Assembly (NCBI RefSeq): GCF_003112515.1
Contig: NZ_BEVZ01000004.1
Span: 868,001 to 932,000, forward strand
From: Streptomyces fragilis
Lineage (GTDB): Bacteria > Actinomycetota > Actinomycetes > Streptomycetales > Streptomycetaceae
Direction: 5' to 3'
Length of the DNA: 64,000 nt
In this document: piece by piece, positions 18,017-26,503 of the stretch
Layout of the letters: each line of letters opens with the position of its first letter
Position numbering within the stretch: the first letter of the stretch is position 1
Notes under the pieces: generated by a model
Seen by the model: only the letters and a program-made list of their open reading frames with translations
Told to the model about the DNA's origin: nothing
Databases searched by the model: none
Position numbers and translations under genes: made by a program

Positions 18017-18613
18017 TCCGCTCCCCGCGCGGCGGGCGGAACGGTCACGGGCCGGGCGAGGCCCGGACGGAGGGCCGGCCCGTACGGGGGCGGCCCGGAC
18101 TCACTCCCTGTCCGGGCCGGGTGCGGGCCTGGCGGTCGGGTTCGCATCCGGCCGCCCCGGGTGCAGAAACCAGGTCAGGCCGGGTCGAGTCGGGTCAGGT
18201 CGGCGCGGGTGCGCATGTCCCCGGGCCCGCACCGCGCCGGGAGGTGCAGGTCGGCCCACCGCCCGTCGCAGGACGGCGGCCGGTGGACGTCCACCGGCCG
18301 CTGCCGCGCCGCTCCCGATCTCGCCGGGGCACACCCGCGCCCGGGACGGCATGACGTCAGGGCGACGCTCTGTCAGAAGACGGCACCGTGAACGACGCGA
18401 CGTCAGGACAACAGACGTCAGGAGAACGGGACGTCGGAACAGCAAGACGCCAGGAAGACACGGCGTCAGGAAACGCGGCGTCAGAACAGCGCCACGCCGG
18501 GAGAAACGCGACGCCGGATCAGCGCCACGCGAGGAAAACGCGTCGTCAGGCGTCGGCGCCACGCTAGGAGTACGCGTCGTCAGGCGTCGGCGCCACGCCA
18601 GGAGTACGCGTCG
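18017..18613. other. 597-bp intergenic region with degenerate GCGTCAGG repeats
   Basis: The region lies between the convergent DUF5691 and icmB genes. The left end holds a probable terminator. The middle (18170-18350) shows nothing I can name. From about 18350 the sequence becomes a field of short, diverging repeats built on gacgtcagg, ggcgtcagg and gcgccacgc, which sharpens into 34-bp units at 18541-18628. I find no credible gene: apparent frames change with each unit. Confidence 0.6.
18091..18119 (+). terminator. Probable terminator after the DUF5691 gene
   Basis: A perfect 10-bp stem CGGCCCGGAC (18091-18100) with its complement at 18110-18119 and a 9-nt loop, 75 bp past the stop codon. 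Confidence 0.55.
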
Positions 18614-18628
18614 TCAGGCGTCGGCGCC
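18541..18628. repeat. 34-bp tandem repeat copying the 3' end of icmB
   Basis: Copies lie at 18541-18574 and 18575-18608 (one mismatch), with a 20-bp partial copy at 18609-18628. The partial copy is the last codons and stop of icmB (Ala-Asp-Ala-stop on the minus strand). The gene's terminal 20 bp have thus been duplicated downstream together with about 14 bp of spacer. More degenerate copies continue leftwards to about 18350. Confidence 0.9.
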
Positions 18629-19030
18629 GGCCCGCACGTGGGCCCGCACCCAGTCGACGACCGCCTGCGTCGGCGCGCCCGGCGTGAAGATCTCCGCCAC
18701 GCCCTTCTCCTTCAGCGGCGCGATGTCCGCCTCGGGGATGATCCCGCCGCCGAACACCAGGATGTCCGCCGCGTCCCGCTCCTTGAGCAGGTCGATCACC
18801 TTGGCGAACAGCGTGTTGTGCGCGCCGGAGAGGATGGAGAGGCCGATCGCGTCGGCGTCCTCCTGGATCGCCGTGTCCACGATCTGCTCGGGGGTCTGGT
18901 GGAGGCCGGTGTAGATGACCTCCATACCCGCGTCGCGCAGGGCCCGCGCGATGACCTTGGCCCCGCGATCGTGACCGTCCAGTCCCGGCTTGGCTACCAC
19001 CACACGGATCGGACCGACTGCCACACCCAT
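18614..19030 (-). CDS. icmB: Cobalamin-binding small subunit of isobutyryl-CoA/methylmalonyl-CoA-type mutase
   Basis: 138 residues. The start at 19030 (MGVAVGPIRVVVAKPGLDGHDRG) is preferred over an upstream ATG because GGAGGCG sits 4 bp before it and this is where the family begins. It has the B12-binding signature: DGHDRG with the lower-ligand His, GLSILSGAH, and VFGGGIIPEADI. Stand-alone proteins of this size are the small subunit of coenzyme B12-dependent isobutyryl-CoA mutase, which interconverts isobutyryl- and n-butyryl-CoA. The large subunit is not in the window. Its last codons seed the tandem repeat just downstream. Confidence 0.88.
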   Translation of the reverse strand: MGVAVGPIRVVVAKPGLDGHDRGAKVIARALRDAGMEVIYTGLHQTPEQIVDTAIQEDADAIGLSILSGAHNTLFAKVIDLLKERDAADILVFGGGIIPEADIAPLKEKGVAEIFTPGAPTQAVVDWVRAHVRAGADA

Positions 19031-19437
19031 CAACGCCTCCATCAACCGACTCAAGCCCGCCGCACCGGCCGGGGAAGTGAACGCACGTTATCTACAGCAT
19101 CCCCCAACCGTCCGTTCCCCGGTGAAGAGGGAGGGCGAAATCACACAGCGACACGCCGGGACGACAGGCCGCGTACCGGCGTTCGGGGGACATCGTGGGT
19201 GCTCGTGGCCGTGACCGTGGCATAGGCGCACGGCCTCTTCACCCCGAAAGAGGGCCCAATTCCTCGAACATTTGCCGAACGCGGGCACCCGGACACGCCC
19301 GAGGAGCCCCGAAACAGGCACTACTGTCCCTTTGGTACCCACAGGTTGGCCGTCGAAGATTGTCCAGTCCGCATACCGCCGGGTACAGTCGCCGCACTGC
19401 TCTGGCAGCCCCTGTCGTCGAGGCGAAAGAGAAGTTG
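19031..19437. other. Divergent intergenic region between icmB and the M23 peptidase gene
   Basis: 407 bp with promoters for both genes. The segment ccaattcctcgaacatttgcc around 19256-19276 is locally AT-rich. I looked for the c-di-AMP riboswitch that precedes many Streptomyces wall hydrolases and did not find its conserved blocks. No gene is seen. Confidence 0.4.
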
Positions 19438-21000
19438 GTGGACGAGCGTCACCCGTCGGGGAGCATGACGACCCCGGCCCCGGCCTCCGACTCGGCGTCG
19501 GCGCCCTACCCGGCGTACGGCACGTCCGATGCCTTCTACGCGGACTTCACCCAGTACGACGGTCAGGTCTCCCAGGACTACGGCACCGGTTCCTACGACG
19601 CCGGCTCCTACGACACCGGTACCCACCACGACACCGGTACCCACCACGGCGCCGGTTACGACACCGGTTCCTACGCGACCGCGAACGCCACCTACGACGC
19701 GGGTTCGTACCCGAGCGGTTCCTACGACGCGACCGGCTGGACCGACCCGTCGATGACCGCCCAGTACGCGGGCGACGGTTACGCCTCCACCTCCTCGCAC
19801 GACAGTGGTCAGTGGGACACGGGCTCCCAGTACGACGCCTACGCCGCCCAGTACTACGCGGAGCAGCACTACGCCGGCCAGGAGACCGGGTCCTTCGACG
19901 CCACCGCCTGGGCCACCGGCGAGCAGCCCTCCGCCGAGATCCCCGAGCAGGCCACCGGCGGCCCCGACGGCTCGGATGGCTGGGACTGGAACGGTCAGGA
20001 CCAGGACACCGGCGCCTACGACGCCACCGCCTGGAACTCCGCGGACGGCACGGACGCCGACGACCAGCACTCCCACGACCGGCACTCCCACGGCGAGGAC
20101 ACCCACGCCGCGCGGGAATCCGCCGAAGGCCGTGCGACCGACACGGACGACGAGCACGACCGGCCAAGAGGCCACGACGACGAGGCCGACGACCGGCCGC
20201 GGCTCCTCGACGACCAGGAGGAGGTGCTCGCGCACTCCTCCCGCTCCGGCGGCCGTGGTTCCGCCACCCGCAACGGGCGTCGCCGCACGCCCGCCCGCCG
20301 TTCCGCCCTGCTGACCGTGGCGGTCCCTTCCGTCTGCGTGATGGGCGTGGCCGGTGTCGCCGCCGCCTCCGTGGGCGACACGGTCGAGGAAACCACCACC
20401 CAGGCGGCCTCGGACGCCCAGCCGGTGAAGCCTTCCGCCGCCAACGACAAGATCTCCGCGCAGTTCAGCGAGGTGACGGTCGCCGCCGCCGACTTCGGTG
20501 ACCGCGCCAGCCGCGAGCAGGAGCGCATCGACCTCGCGGCCCAGCGCGAGGCCGAGATGAAGAAGGCGGCGGAGGAGGCGGCCAAGAAGGAGCGGCTGCG
20601 CCCGAAGTTCAGCAGCCCGGTCGGCCAGCGCGGCCTCAGCGCCTACTACGGCGCGGCCGGCGTCAACTGGATGTCGCAGCACACCGGCATCGACTTCCCC
20701 GTCTCCTACGGCACCCCGGTGATGGCGGCGACCGACGGCGTGGTCCGCACCCAGTACAACAGCGCGTACGGCAACATGATGATCGTGACGGCCAAGGACG
20801 GCACGGAGACCTGGTACTGCCACCTCTCCACGTACAAGCTGTCCGACGGCATGGTGGTCAAGGCCGGCGACACGATCGCCTACTCCGGCAACTCCGGCAA
20901 CTCCACCGGTCCCCACCTGCACTTCGAGGTCCGCCCGGGCGGCGGCGGGGCGATCGATCCCCTCGCCTGGCTGCGCAGCCACGGCATCGACCCGACCTGA
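19438..21000 (+). CDS. Membrane-anchored M23-family peptidoglycan endopeptidase
   Basis: 520 residues from the GTG at 19438. An in-frame ATG nine codons on is possible, but its GGGGAG is too close. Residues 1-220 are a Tyr/Gly/Thr/Asp repeat region (YDTG, YDAT, THHDTG). A basic stretch and one membrane helix follow (about 288-313, LLTVAVPSVCVMGVAGVAAAS). A charged coiled coil (EQERIDLAAQREAEMKKAAEE) leads to the M23/LysM-type peptidase domain. Zn ligands are in HTGIDFP (about 414) and HLHFEVRPG (about 493). The topology puts the repeats in the cytoplasm and the peptidase outside. It probably cleaves peptide cross-links during growth or sporulation. Confidence 0.88.
   Translation: MDERHPSGSMTTPAPASDSASAPYPAYGTSDAFYADFTQYDGQVSQDYGTGSYDAGSYDTGTHHDTGTHHGAGYDTGSYATANATYDAGSYPSGSYDATGWTDPSMTAQYAGDGYASTSSHDSGQWDTGSQYDAYAAQYYAEQHYAGQETGSFDATAWATGEQPSAEIPEQATGGPDGSDGWDWNGQDQDTGAYDATAWNSADGTDADDQHSHDRHSHGEDTHAARESAEGRATDTDDEHDRPRGHDDEADDRPRLLDDQEEVLAHSSRSGGRGSATRNGRRRTPARRSALLTVAVPSVCVMGVAGVAAASVGDTVEETTTQAASDAQPVKPSAANDKISAQFSEVTVAAADFGDRASREQERIDLAAQREAEMKKAAEEAAKKERLRPKFSSPVGQRGLSAYYGAAGVNWMSQHTGIDFPVSYGTPVMAATDGVVRTQYNSAYGNMMIVTAKDGTETWYCHLSTYKLSDGMVVKAGDTIAYSGNSGNSTGPHLHFEVRPGGGGAIDPLAWLRSHGIDPT
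19604..19668 (+). repeat. 18-bp coding repeat in the M23 gene
   Basis: The unit GACACCGGTACCCACCAC is present twice, with related partial units on both sides. It encodes DTGTHH/YDTG repeats in the cytoplasmic N-terminal region. The period is a multiple of three. Confidence 0.7.
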
Positions 21001-21190
21001 CGCCCCCGGCCGCCGGCCGGAACCCGCCCGCCCGATCCCGGCCGTGACCAGGGCCCCTCACGCGCTCCCGGTGCATGTCGTCGCCCCGGCCTCTGTCCCG
21101 CGCCCGCACGAACCGCGCGCCCACTCGGCGGGGGGCGGGCCATCGCCCGCAGGACCCGCCGAGACACGCCCGCCGCATGACGGCCGAGAG

Positions 21191-21208
21191 GCCCGCCGTG
21201 CGGCGGGC
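21191..21208 (-). terminator. Probable terminator after the UvrD/PcrA gene
   Basis: An 8-bp stem GCCCGCCG / CGGCGGGC with a 2-nt (effectively 4-nt) loop, 20 bp beyond the helicase stop codon. It is in the convergent gap with the M23 gene and could act on both. Confidence 0.45.
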
Positions 21209-21227
21209 GTCCCGGCCACCATACGAT

Positions 21228-23747
21228 CTACAGCTTCTCCACCGGCGCGTACCGCAGCAGCAGCCGCTTCGCGCTTCCGTCACCGAAGTCGATCGTGGCC
21301 TCCGACCGGTCTCCCTCGCCCGCGACCCCGACCACCGTGCCGAGACCGAACTGGTCGTGGGTGACCCGGTCGCCGACGGACAGCGCGACCACCGGCTTGT
21401 CCCCCGCCCGGCGCGTGGCGAAGCCGGAGCCGCCCGCCGCCGAGGACCGCGACCGCGAGGACGACAGCGCAGCCGCCACTCCCGCCGCGGGACCGGACGC
21501 GAAACCGCCGCCTCCCACCGAACCGCCCTTGCGCCGCCAGTCGAGGTGGGTCTCCGGGATCTCCTCCAGGAACCGCGACGGCGGGTTGTACGAGGGCTGC
21601 CCCCAGGCACTGCGCAGCGCCGCCCGGGTCAGGTACAGCCGCTCACGGGCCCGGGTGATGCCGACGTAGGCCAGCCGGCGTTCCTCCTCTAGCTCCTTGA
21701 CCTGCCCCAGCGCCCGCATGTGGGGGAAGACGCCGTCCTCCATGCCGGTCAGGAAGACCACCGGGAACTCCAGGCCCTTGGCGGTGTGCAGCGTCATCAG
21801 CGTGATGACGCCGTTGCCGTCCTCCTCGTCGGGGATCTGGTCGGAGTCGGCGACCAGCGCGACGCGTTCCAGGAAGTCCGCGAGCGAGGCGGTGTCGCCC
21901 TCCTCGGCCCCCTCCCCCTGCGCGCTCTCCTGCTCGAACTCCAGGGCCACCGCGGCGAGCTCCTGGAGGTTCTCGATCCGCGTCTCGTCCTGCGGATCGG
22001 TGGACGCCTGCAGCTCGGCGAGGTAGCCGGTCCGCTCCAGCACGGCCTCCAGGACCGTGGCCGGACCGGCGCCGGACTCCACGACGGTGCGCAGCTCCTC
22101 CATCAGCGTGTTGAAGCGCCTGACCGCGTTGGTCGAACGGGCCGCCATGCCGTACGCCTCGTCGACGCGCAGCAGCGCCTGCGGGAAGCTGATCCGCTCC
22201 CGCCGCGCCAGCGCCTCGATCATCGCCTCGGCACGGTCGCCGATGCCGCGCTTGGGCACGTTGAGGATGCGGCGCAGCGGTACCGCGTCCTCCGGGTTGG
22301 CGAGCACCCGCAGGTACGAGAGGACGTCCCGGACCTCCTTGCGCTCGTAGAAGCGCACGCCGCCGACGACCTTGTACGGCAGGCCGACGCGGATGAAGAT
22401 CTCTTCGAAGACACGGGACTGCGCGTTGGTCCGGTAGAAGACCGCGACGTCGCCGGGCTTGGCGTCGCCCGCGTCGGTGAGGCGGTCTATCTCCTCGGCG
22501 ACGAACTGGGCCTCGTCGTGTTCGTTGTCGGCGACGAAGCCGGTGATCCGGGCGCCCGAGCCGGCGTTGGTCCACAGGTTCTTGGGACGCCGGGACTCGT
22601 TGCGCTCGATGACCGCGTTGGCGGCGCTGAGGATGGTCTGCGTGGAGCGGTAGTTCTGCTCCAGCAGGATCGTCGTGGCGTCCGGGTAGTCCTCCTCGAA
22701 GTCGAGGATGTTCCGGATGGTCGCGCCGCGGAACGCGTAGATCGACTGGTCCGCGTCACCCACCACGCACAGCTCGGCCGGCGGCACGTCCTCCGGGCCG
22801 GGCGGCACGTCCTCGTCGAGCATCTCCGAGGCGCCGCCGACCAGCTCGCGCACCAGCGCGTACTGGGCGTGGTTGGTGTCCTGGTACTCGTCGACCAGGA
22901 CGTGCCGGAAGCGGCGGCGGTAGTGCTCGGCCACGTCCGGGAAGGCCCGGAAGAGGTTGACCGTCGTCATGATCAGGTCGTCGAAGTCCAGCGCGTTCGC
23001 CTCACGGAGGCGGGACTGGTACATCGCGTAGGCCTGCGCGAGGGTCTTCTCGAATCCGTCGGCGGCCTGGGCGGCGAAGTCCTCCTCGTCGATCAGCTCG
23101 TTCTTCAGGTTCGAGATCTTGGCGCTGAACGACTTCGGCGGGAACCGCTTCGGGTCCAGGTCCAGGTCACGGCAGACCAGGGCCATCAGCCGCTTGCTGT
23201 CGGCGGCATCGTAGATCGAGAACGACGAGGTGAAACCGAGGCGCTTGCTCTCCCGGCGCAGGATGCGCACGCAGGCGCTGTGGAAGGTCATCACCCACAT
23301 CGCGGAGGCGCGCGGGCCCACCAGCTGCTCGACGCGCTCCTTCATCTCGCCGGCGGCCTTGTTGGTGAAGGTGATCGCCAGGATCTGCCCGGGGTGCACG
23401 CCGCGCTCGGCGAGCAGGTAGGCGATGCGGTGCGTGAGCACCCGGGTCTTGCCGGAGCCGGCTCCGGCCACGATGAGCAGGGGGGTACCGGCGTGCGTCA
23501 CGGCGTCCCGCTGGTTCTCGTTCAGCCCCTCCAGCAGGGCCGCGCCGCTGAGGGCCGGACGGGGGGCGCCGTCGCGGTAGTGCGCGTCCCTCGCCGGGGG
23601 CACGTCGAAGCGGCCTGCGAACAGGTCGTCCGGGATCGGCTCCGGAGCGTGCTCGTCGTGCTCGTCGTCCGGCGGCGGCGGTACCTCGTCGTGGGCCGGA
23701 GGTGCCTGCAGGCTCGCCAGGTAGCTTTCGTCAAAGAGGCTGCTCAT
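21228..23747 (-). CDS. pcrA: UvrD/PcrA-type superfamily 1 DNA helicase
   Basis: 839 residues. It has the complete SF1A helicase set: Q-motif region GLNENQRDAVTH, Walker A VAGAGSGKTRVLTHR, motif Ia AITFTNKAAGEMKER, motif II VDEYQDTNHAQY, motif III VVGDADQSIYAFRGA, motif IV EQNYRST, motif V VITLMTLHTAKGLEFPVVF and motif VI YVGITRARERLYLT. The C-terminus has the tudor-like segment KPVVALSVGDRVTHDQFGLGTVVG, which in PcrA binds RNA polymerase. ATP-dependent 3'-5' helicase for repair and for removing stalled replication or transcription complexes. It is divergent from guaA. Confidence 0.93.
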   Translation of the reverse strand: MSSLFDESYLASLQAPPAHDEVPPPPDDEHDEHAPEPIPDDLFAGRFDVPPARDAHYRDGAPRPALSGAALLEGLNENQRDAVTHAGTPLLIVAGAGSGKTRVLTHRIAYLLAERGVHPGQILAITFTNKAAGEMKERVEQLVGPRASAMWVMTFHSACVRILRRESKRLGFTSSFSIYDAADSKRLMALVCRDLDLDPKRFPPKSFSAKISNLKNELIDEEDFAAQAADGFEKTLAQAYAMYQSRLREANALDFDDLIMTTVNLFRAFPDVAEHYRRRFRHVLVDEYQDTNHAQYALVRELVGGASEMLDEDVPPGPEDVPPAELCVVGDADQSIYAFRGATIRNILDFEEDYPDATTILLEQNYRSTQTILSAANAVIERNESRRPKNLWTNAGSGARITGFVADNEHDEAQFVAEEIDRLTDAGDAKPGDVAVFYRTNAQSRVFEEIFIRVGLPYKVVGGVRFYERKEVRDVLSYLRVLANPEDAVPLRRILNVPKRGIGDRAEAMIEALARRERISFPQALLRVDEAYGMAARSTNAVRRFNTLMEELRTVVESGAGPATVLEAVLERTGYLAELQASTDPQDETRIENLQELAAVALEFEQESAQGEGAEEGDTASLADFLERVALVADSDQIPDEEDGNGVITLMTLHTAKGLEFPVVFLTGMEDGVFPHMRALGQVKELEEERRLAYVGITRARERLYLTRAALRSAWGQPSYNPPSRFLEEIPETHLDWRRKGGSVGGGGFASGPAAGVAAALSSSRSRSSAAGGSGFATRRAGDKPVVALSVGDRVTHDQFGLGTVVGVAGEGDRSEATIDFGDGSAKRLLLRYAPVEKL

Positions 23748-23972
23748 CGCCCTCCGAGTCTAGGACCCACCGCCGACACCCGCGGCCGCTGTCCGAAACC
23801 CGCGCCCCCTCTTTCCGCCCGCGGCAGCCACAGGTCTCCCCGGCGTGACCACGGCACCGCCCGCAGGACGGCGGGGGTGGCGGCCGGAGGGGAGCCGCGG
23901 GCGGCCGAGGCGTTCTCCGCACACCGGTAGAATTGGGGGACAGACCCACACCCTGACGCCGGAAGGCCCCCC

Positions 23973-25562
23973 GTGTCATCAGCGCCCACCGCTGCGTCCG
24001 CCGCCCCCGACACCGTCCTGGTCGTCGACTTCGGTGCGCAGTACGCCCAGCTCATCGCCCGCCGCGTCCGTGAGGCCCGGGTCTACAGCGAGATCGTTCC
24101 GGGCACCACGCCGGTCGACGAGATCCTCGCGAAGAATCCGGCGGCGATCATCCTGTCCGGCGGCCCGTCGTCCGTGTACGAGCCCGGCGCGCCGACCATG
24201 GACCCCGCCCTGTTCGAGGCCGGTGTCCCCGTCTTCGGCATGTGCTACGGCTTCCAGCTGATGGCGCAGACCCTCGGTGGCCAGGTGGACAACACCGGCG
24301 CCCGGGAGTACGGCCGCACCCAGCTCCACGTGAGCCGGTCCGGCTCGACCCTCTACGAGGGCACGCCCGACGAGCAGCCCGTGTGGATGTCCCACGGCGA
24401 CGCCTGCTCCGCCGCGCCCGAGGGCTTCGAGGTGACGGCCTCCACCGACGTCGTGCCGGTCGCCGCCTTCGAGAACGACGAGAAGAAGCTGTACGGCGTG
24501 CAGTACCACCCCGAGGTGATGCACTCCACGTTCGGCCAGCAGATCCTCGAGCACTTCCTGTACCGGGGCGCCGGCATCCGGCCCACCTGGACCACCGGCA
24601 ACGTCATCGACGAGCAGGTCGCCTCCATCCGCGAAATGGTCGGCAACAAGCGCGCCATCTGCGGCCTGTCCGGCGGCGTGGACTCCGCGGTCGCCGCGGC
24701 GCTGGTCCAGAAGGCCATCGGCAAGCAGCTGACCTGCGTGTACGTCGACCACGGCCTGATGCGCAAGGGCGAGACCGAGCAGGTCGAGAAGGACTTCGTC
24801 GCCGCCACCGGCGTGGAGCTCAAGGTCGTCGACGCCGAGGAGCGCTTCCTGAACGCGCTGAAGGGCGTCAGCGACCCCGAGGAGAAGCGCAAGATCATCG
24901 GCCGGGAGTTCATCCGCGTCTTCGAGCAGGCGCAGGCCGAGATCGTCGCCGAGGCCCCGGGCGACCAGCCCGTCGAGTTCCTGGTCCAGGGCACCCTGTA
25001 CCCGGACGTCGTCGAGTCCGGCGGCGGCACCGGCACGGCCAACATCAAGTCGCACCACAACGTGGGCGGCCTGCCGGAGGACCTCGAGTTCAAGCTCATC
25101 GAGCCGCTGCGCCAGCTGTTCAAGGACGAGGTCCGGATGGTCGGCCAGGAGCTGGGCCTGCCGGAGGAGATCGTCCAGCGCCAGCCGTTCCCCGGCCCCG
25201 GTCTCGGCATCCGCATCGTCGGCGAGGTCACCAAGGAGCGCCTGGACCTGCTCCGCGAGGCCGACGCCATCGCCCGCGAGGAGCTCACCGCGGCCGGCCA
25301 GGACAGCCAGATCTGGCAGTGCCCGGTGGTCCTGCTCGCTGACGTCCGCAGCGTCGGCGTCCAGGGCGACGGCCGCACCTACGGCCACCCCATCGTGCTG
25401 CGCCCGGTCTCGTCCGAGGACGCCATGACGGCGGACTGGTCGCGCCTGCCGTACGAGGTGCTGGAGAAGATCTCCACCCGCATCACCAACGAGGTGCGCG
25501 ACGTCAACCGCGTGGTGCTGGACGTCACCTCCAAGCCGCCGGGCACCATCGAGTGGGAGTGA
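23973..25562 (+). CDS. guaA: GMP synthase (glutamine-hydrolysing)
   Basis: 529 residues from the GTG at 23973. The N-terminal class I glutamine amidotransferase domain carries the nucleophile Cys91 in VFGMCYGFQLM and the His-Glu pair in QYHPEV. The central ATP-pyrophosphatase domain has the P-loop LSGGVDSAVAA. The C-terminal dimerisation domain ends in the family's PPGTIEWE. It converts XMP + Gln + ATP to GMP, the step after the IMP dehydrogenase encoded further right in this window. It ends at a strong hairpin. Confidence 0.97.
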   Translation: MSSAPTAASAAPDTVLVVDFGAQYAQLIARRVREARVYSEIVPGTTPVDEILAKNPAAIILSGGPSSVYEPGAPTMDPALFEAGVPVFGMCYGFQLMAQTLGGQVDNTGAREYGRTQLHVSRSGSTLYEGTPDEQPVWMSHGDACSAAPEGFEVTASTDVVPVAAFENDEKKLYGVQYHPEVMHSTFGQQILEHFLYRGAGIRPTWTTGNVIDEQVASIREMVGNKRAICGLSGGVDSAVAAALVQKAIGKQLTCVYVDHGLMRKGETEQVEKDFVAATGVELKVVDAEERFLNALKGVSDPEEKRKIIGREFIRVFEQAQAEIVAEAPGDQPVEFLVQGTLYPDVVESGGGTGTANIKSHHNVGGLPEDLEFKLIEPLRQLFKDEVRMVGQELGLPEEIVQRQPFPGPGLGIRIVGEVTKERLDLLREADAIAREELTAAGQDSQIWQCPVVLLADVRSVGVQGDGRTYGHPIVLRPVSSEDAMTADWSRLPYEVLEKISTRITNEVRDVNRVVLDVTSKPPGTIEWE

Positions 25563-25596
25563 CCTCCCCCGCCACGGCGTGACACCGCCGCGTGAC

Positions 25597-25634
25597 GAAG
25601 GGGCGCCGTCCGGTCTTCCGGGCGGCGCCCCTTC
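25597..25634. terminator. Hairpin terminator between guaA and the PPOX gene
   Basis: A 17-bp stem, left arm 25597-25613 and right arm 25618-25634, with a TCTT loop and a single wobble pair. It lies 34 bp after the guaA stop and 47 bp before the end of the convergent gene. Confidence 0.75.
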
Positions 25635-25681
25635 GCCGTGTCCGGCGTCCTGGCGCCCGTCCACGGATCAGGTCCGTTCGG

Positions 25682-26167
25682 TCACGTCCGGCGCACGCTG
25701 CGGAGCGGCTCCCCGGGCTTCCAGGTCTGCACGACCATGTACTCGTCGTTCTCCACGGACACCCGCACCACCTCCGTGAGGTCGACGCGGAACAGGTGGA
25801 AGCCGTCCGGGTCGGGCGGGGAGACCTCGCCGACGTAGCGGCTGCGGGCCTCGCCGTCCTCGACCGGGACCGCCCGGCCGGCGATCCGCACGTCGCCACC
25901 GCCCATGCCCACACCCGGCCCCGGGTTGGCCTGCAGGTTGAACCGGGGGTCGCGCAGCAGGTCCCGCGCCTTCAGCGAGCCCGGCATCATGCCGAGCCAG
26001 AGGTCCCCGTGCAGGAACCGCACCTCGATGCCGGTGGTGCGGGGTGATCCGTCCTTGCGGAGCGTGGCCAGCACGTGGTGGGTGAAGGCCCCGAACCGCT
26101 CCTCGACGACCTCGGCGAGTTCGGGTTCGGCCTGGGAGAACGCGGCCCAGTCGGTGATGTCTGTCAT
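25682..26167 (-). CDS. Pyridoxamine 5'-phosphate oxidase-like (PPOX/FMN-binding split barrel) protein
   Basis: 161 residues from the ATG at 26167 (MTDITDWAAFSQAEPELAEV). It has the split-barrel pattern of small F420/FMN-binding PPOX proteins: HVLATLRKDGSPRTTGIEVRF, then LWLGMMPGSLKARDLLRDPR and FNLQANPG, and the C-terminal FHLFRVDLTEVVRVSV. Such proteins are often F420- or flavin-dependent reductases or haem-binding; the substrate cannot be read here. It is convergent with guaA. Confidence 0.8.
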   Translation of the reverse strand: MTDITDWAAFSQAEPELAEVVEERFGAFTHHVLATLRKDGSPRTTGIEVRFLHGDLWLGMMPGSLKARDLLRDPRFNLQANPGPGVGMGGGDVRIAGRAVPVEDGEARSRYVGEVSPPDPDGFHLFRVDLTEVVRVSVENDEYMVVQTWKPGEPLRSVRRT

Positions 26168-26503
26168 GCCCGTCAGTCTGCCCTCCGCCCGGAAGCCGCT
26201 CGGCCCGCTTCGCGAGAAACCGGGCCGTCCGCCCTGTGCCTCCGCGAGCCGGTTCTCCGCCCGCAGGTGGGAGTACCGGCACCGGCCGCTCCGGACACCT
26301 CGAAAATCTCGTGTCCTACCCGAGACCCGCGGCCCTTCAGGACGGTTGTGCAGGAAGAGGCCGAAGCATGGCCCACGGTCCCCGTGCACGACCGCGCCGA
26401 CGCGGGCCCCGGGGACCGGACGGGGCGGGCGGTACGGCACAATTCCCCTACCTGGCAGCGGAGTTGCCGTAGGGACCATCGGGTGCGGGAAGGCGGACAC
26501 GGC

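Noticed and set aside
18541..18628. Possible CRISPR array
   Set aside because: Units are directly adjacent 34-bp tandem copies with no unique spacers, and they copy the end of a gene.
19055..19437. c-di-AMP riboswitch before the M23 peptidase gene
   Set aside because: Searched by eye for the same blocks; absent.
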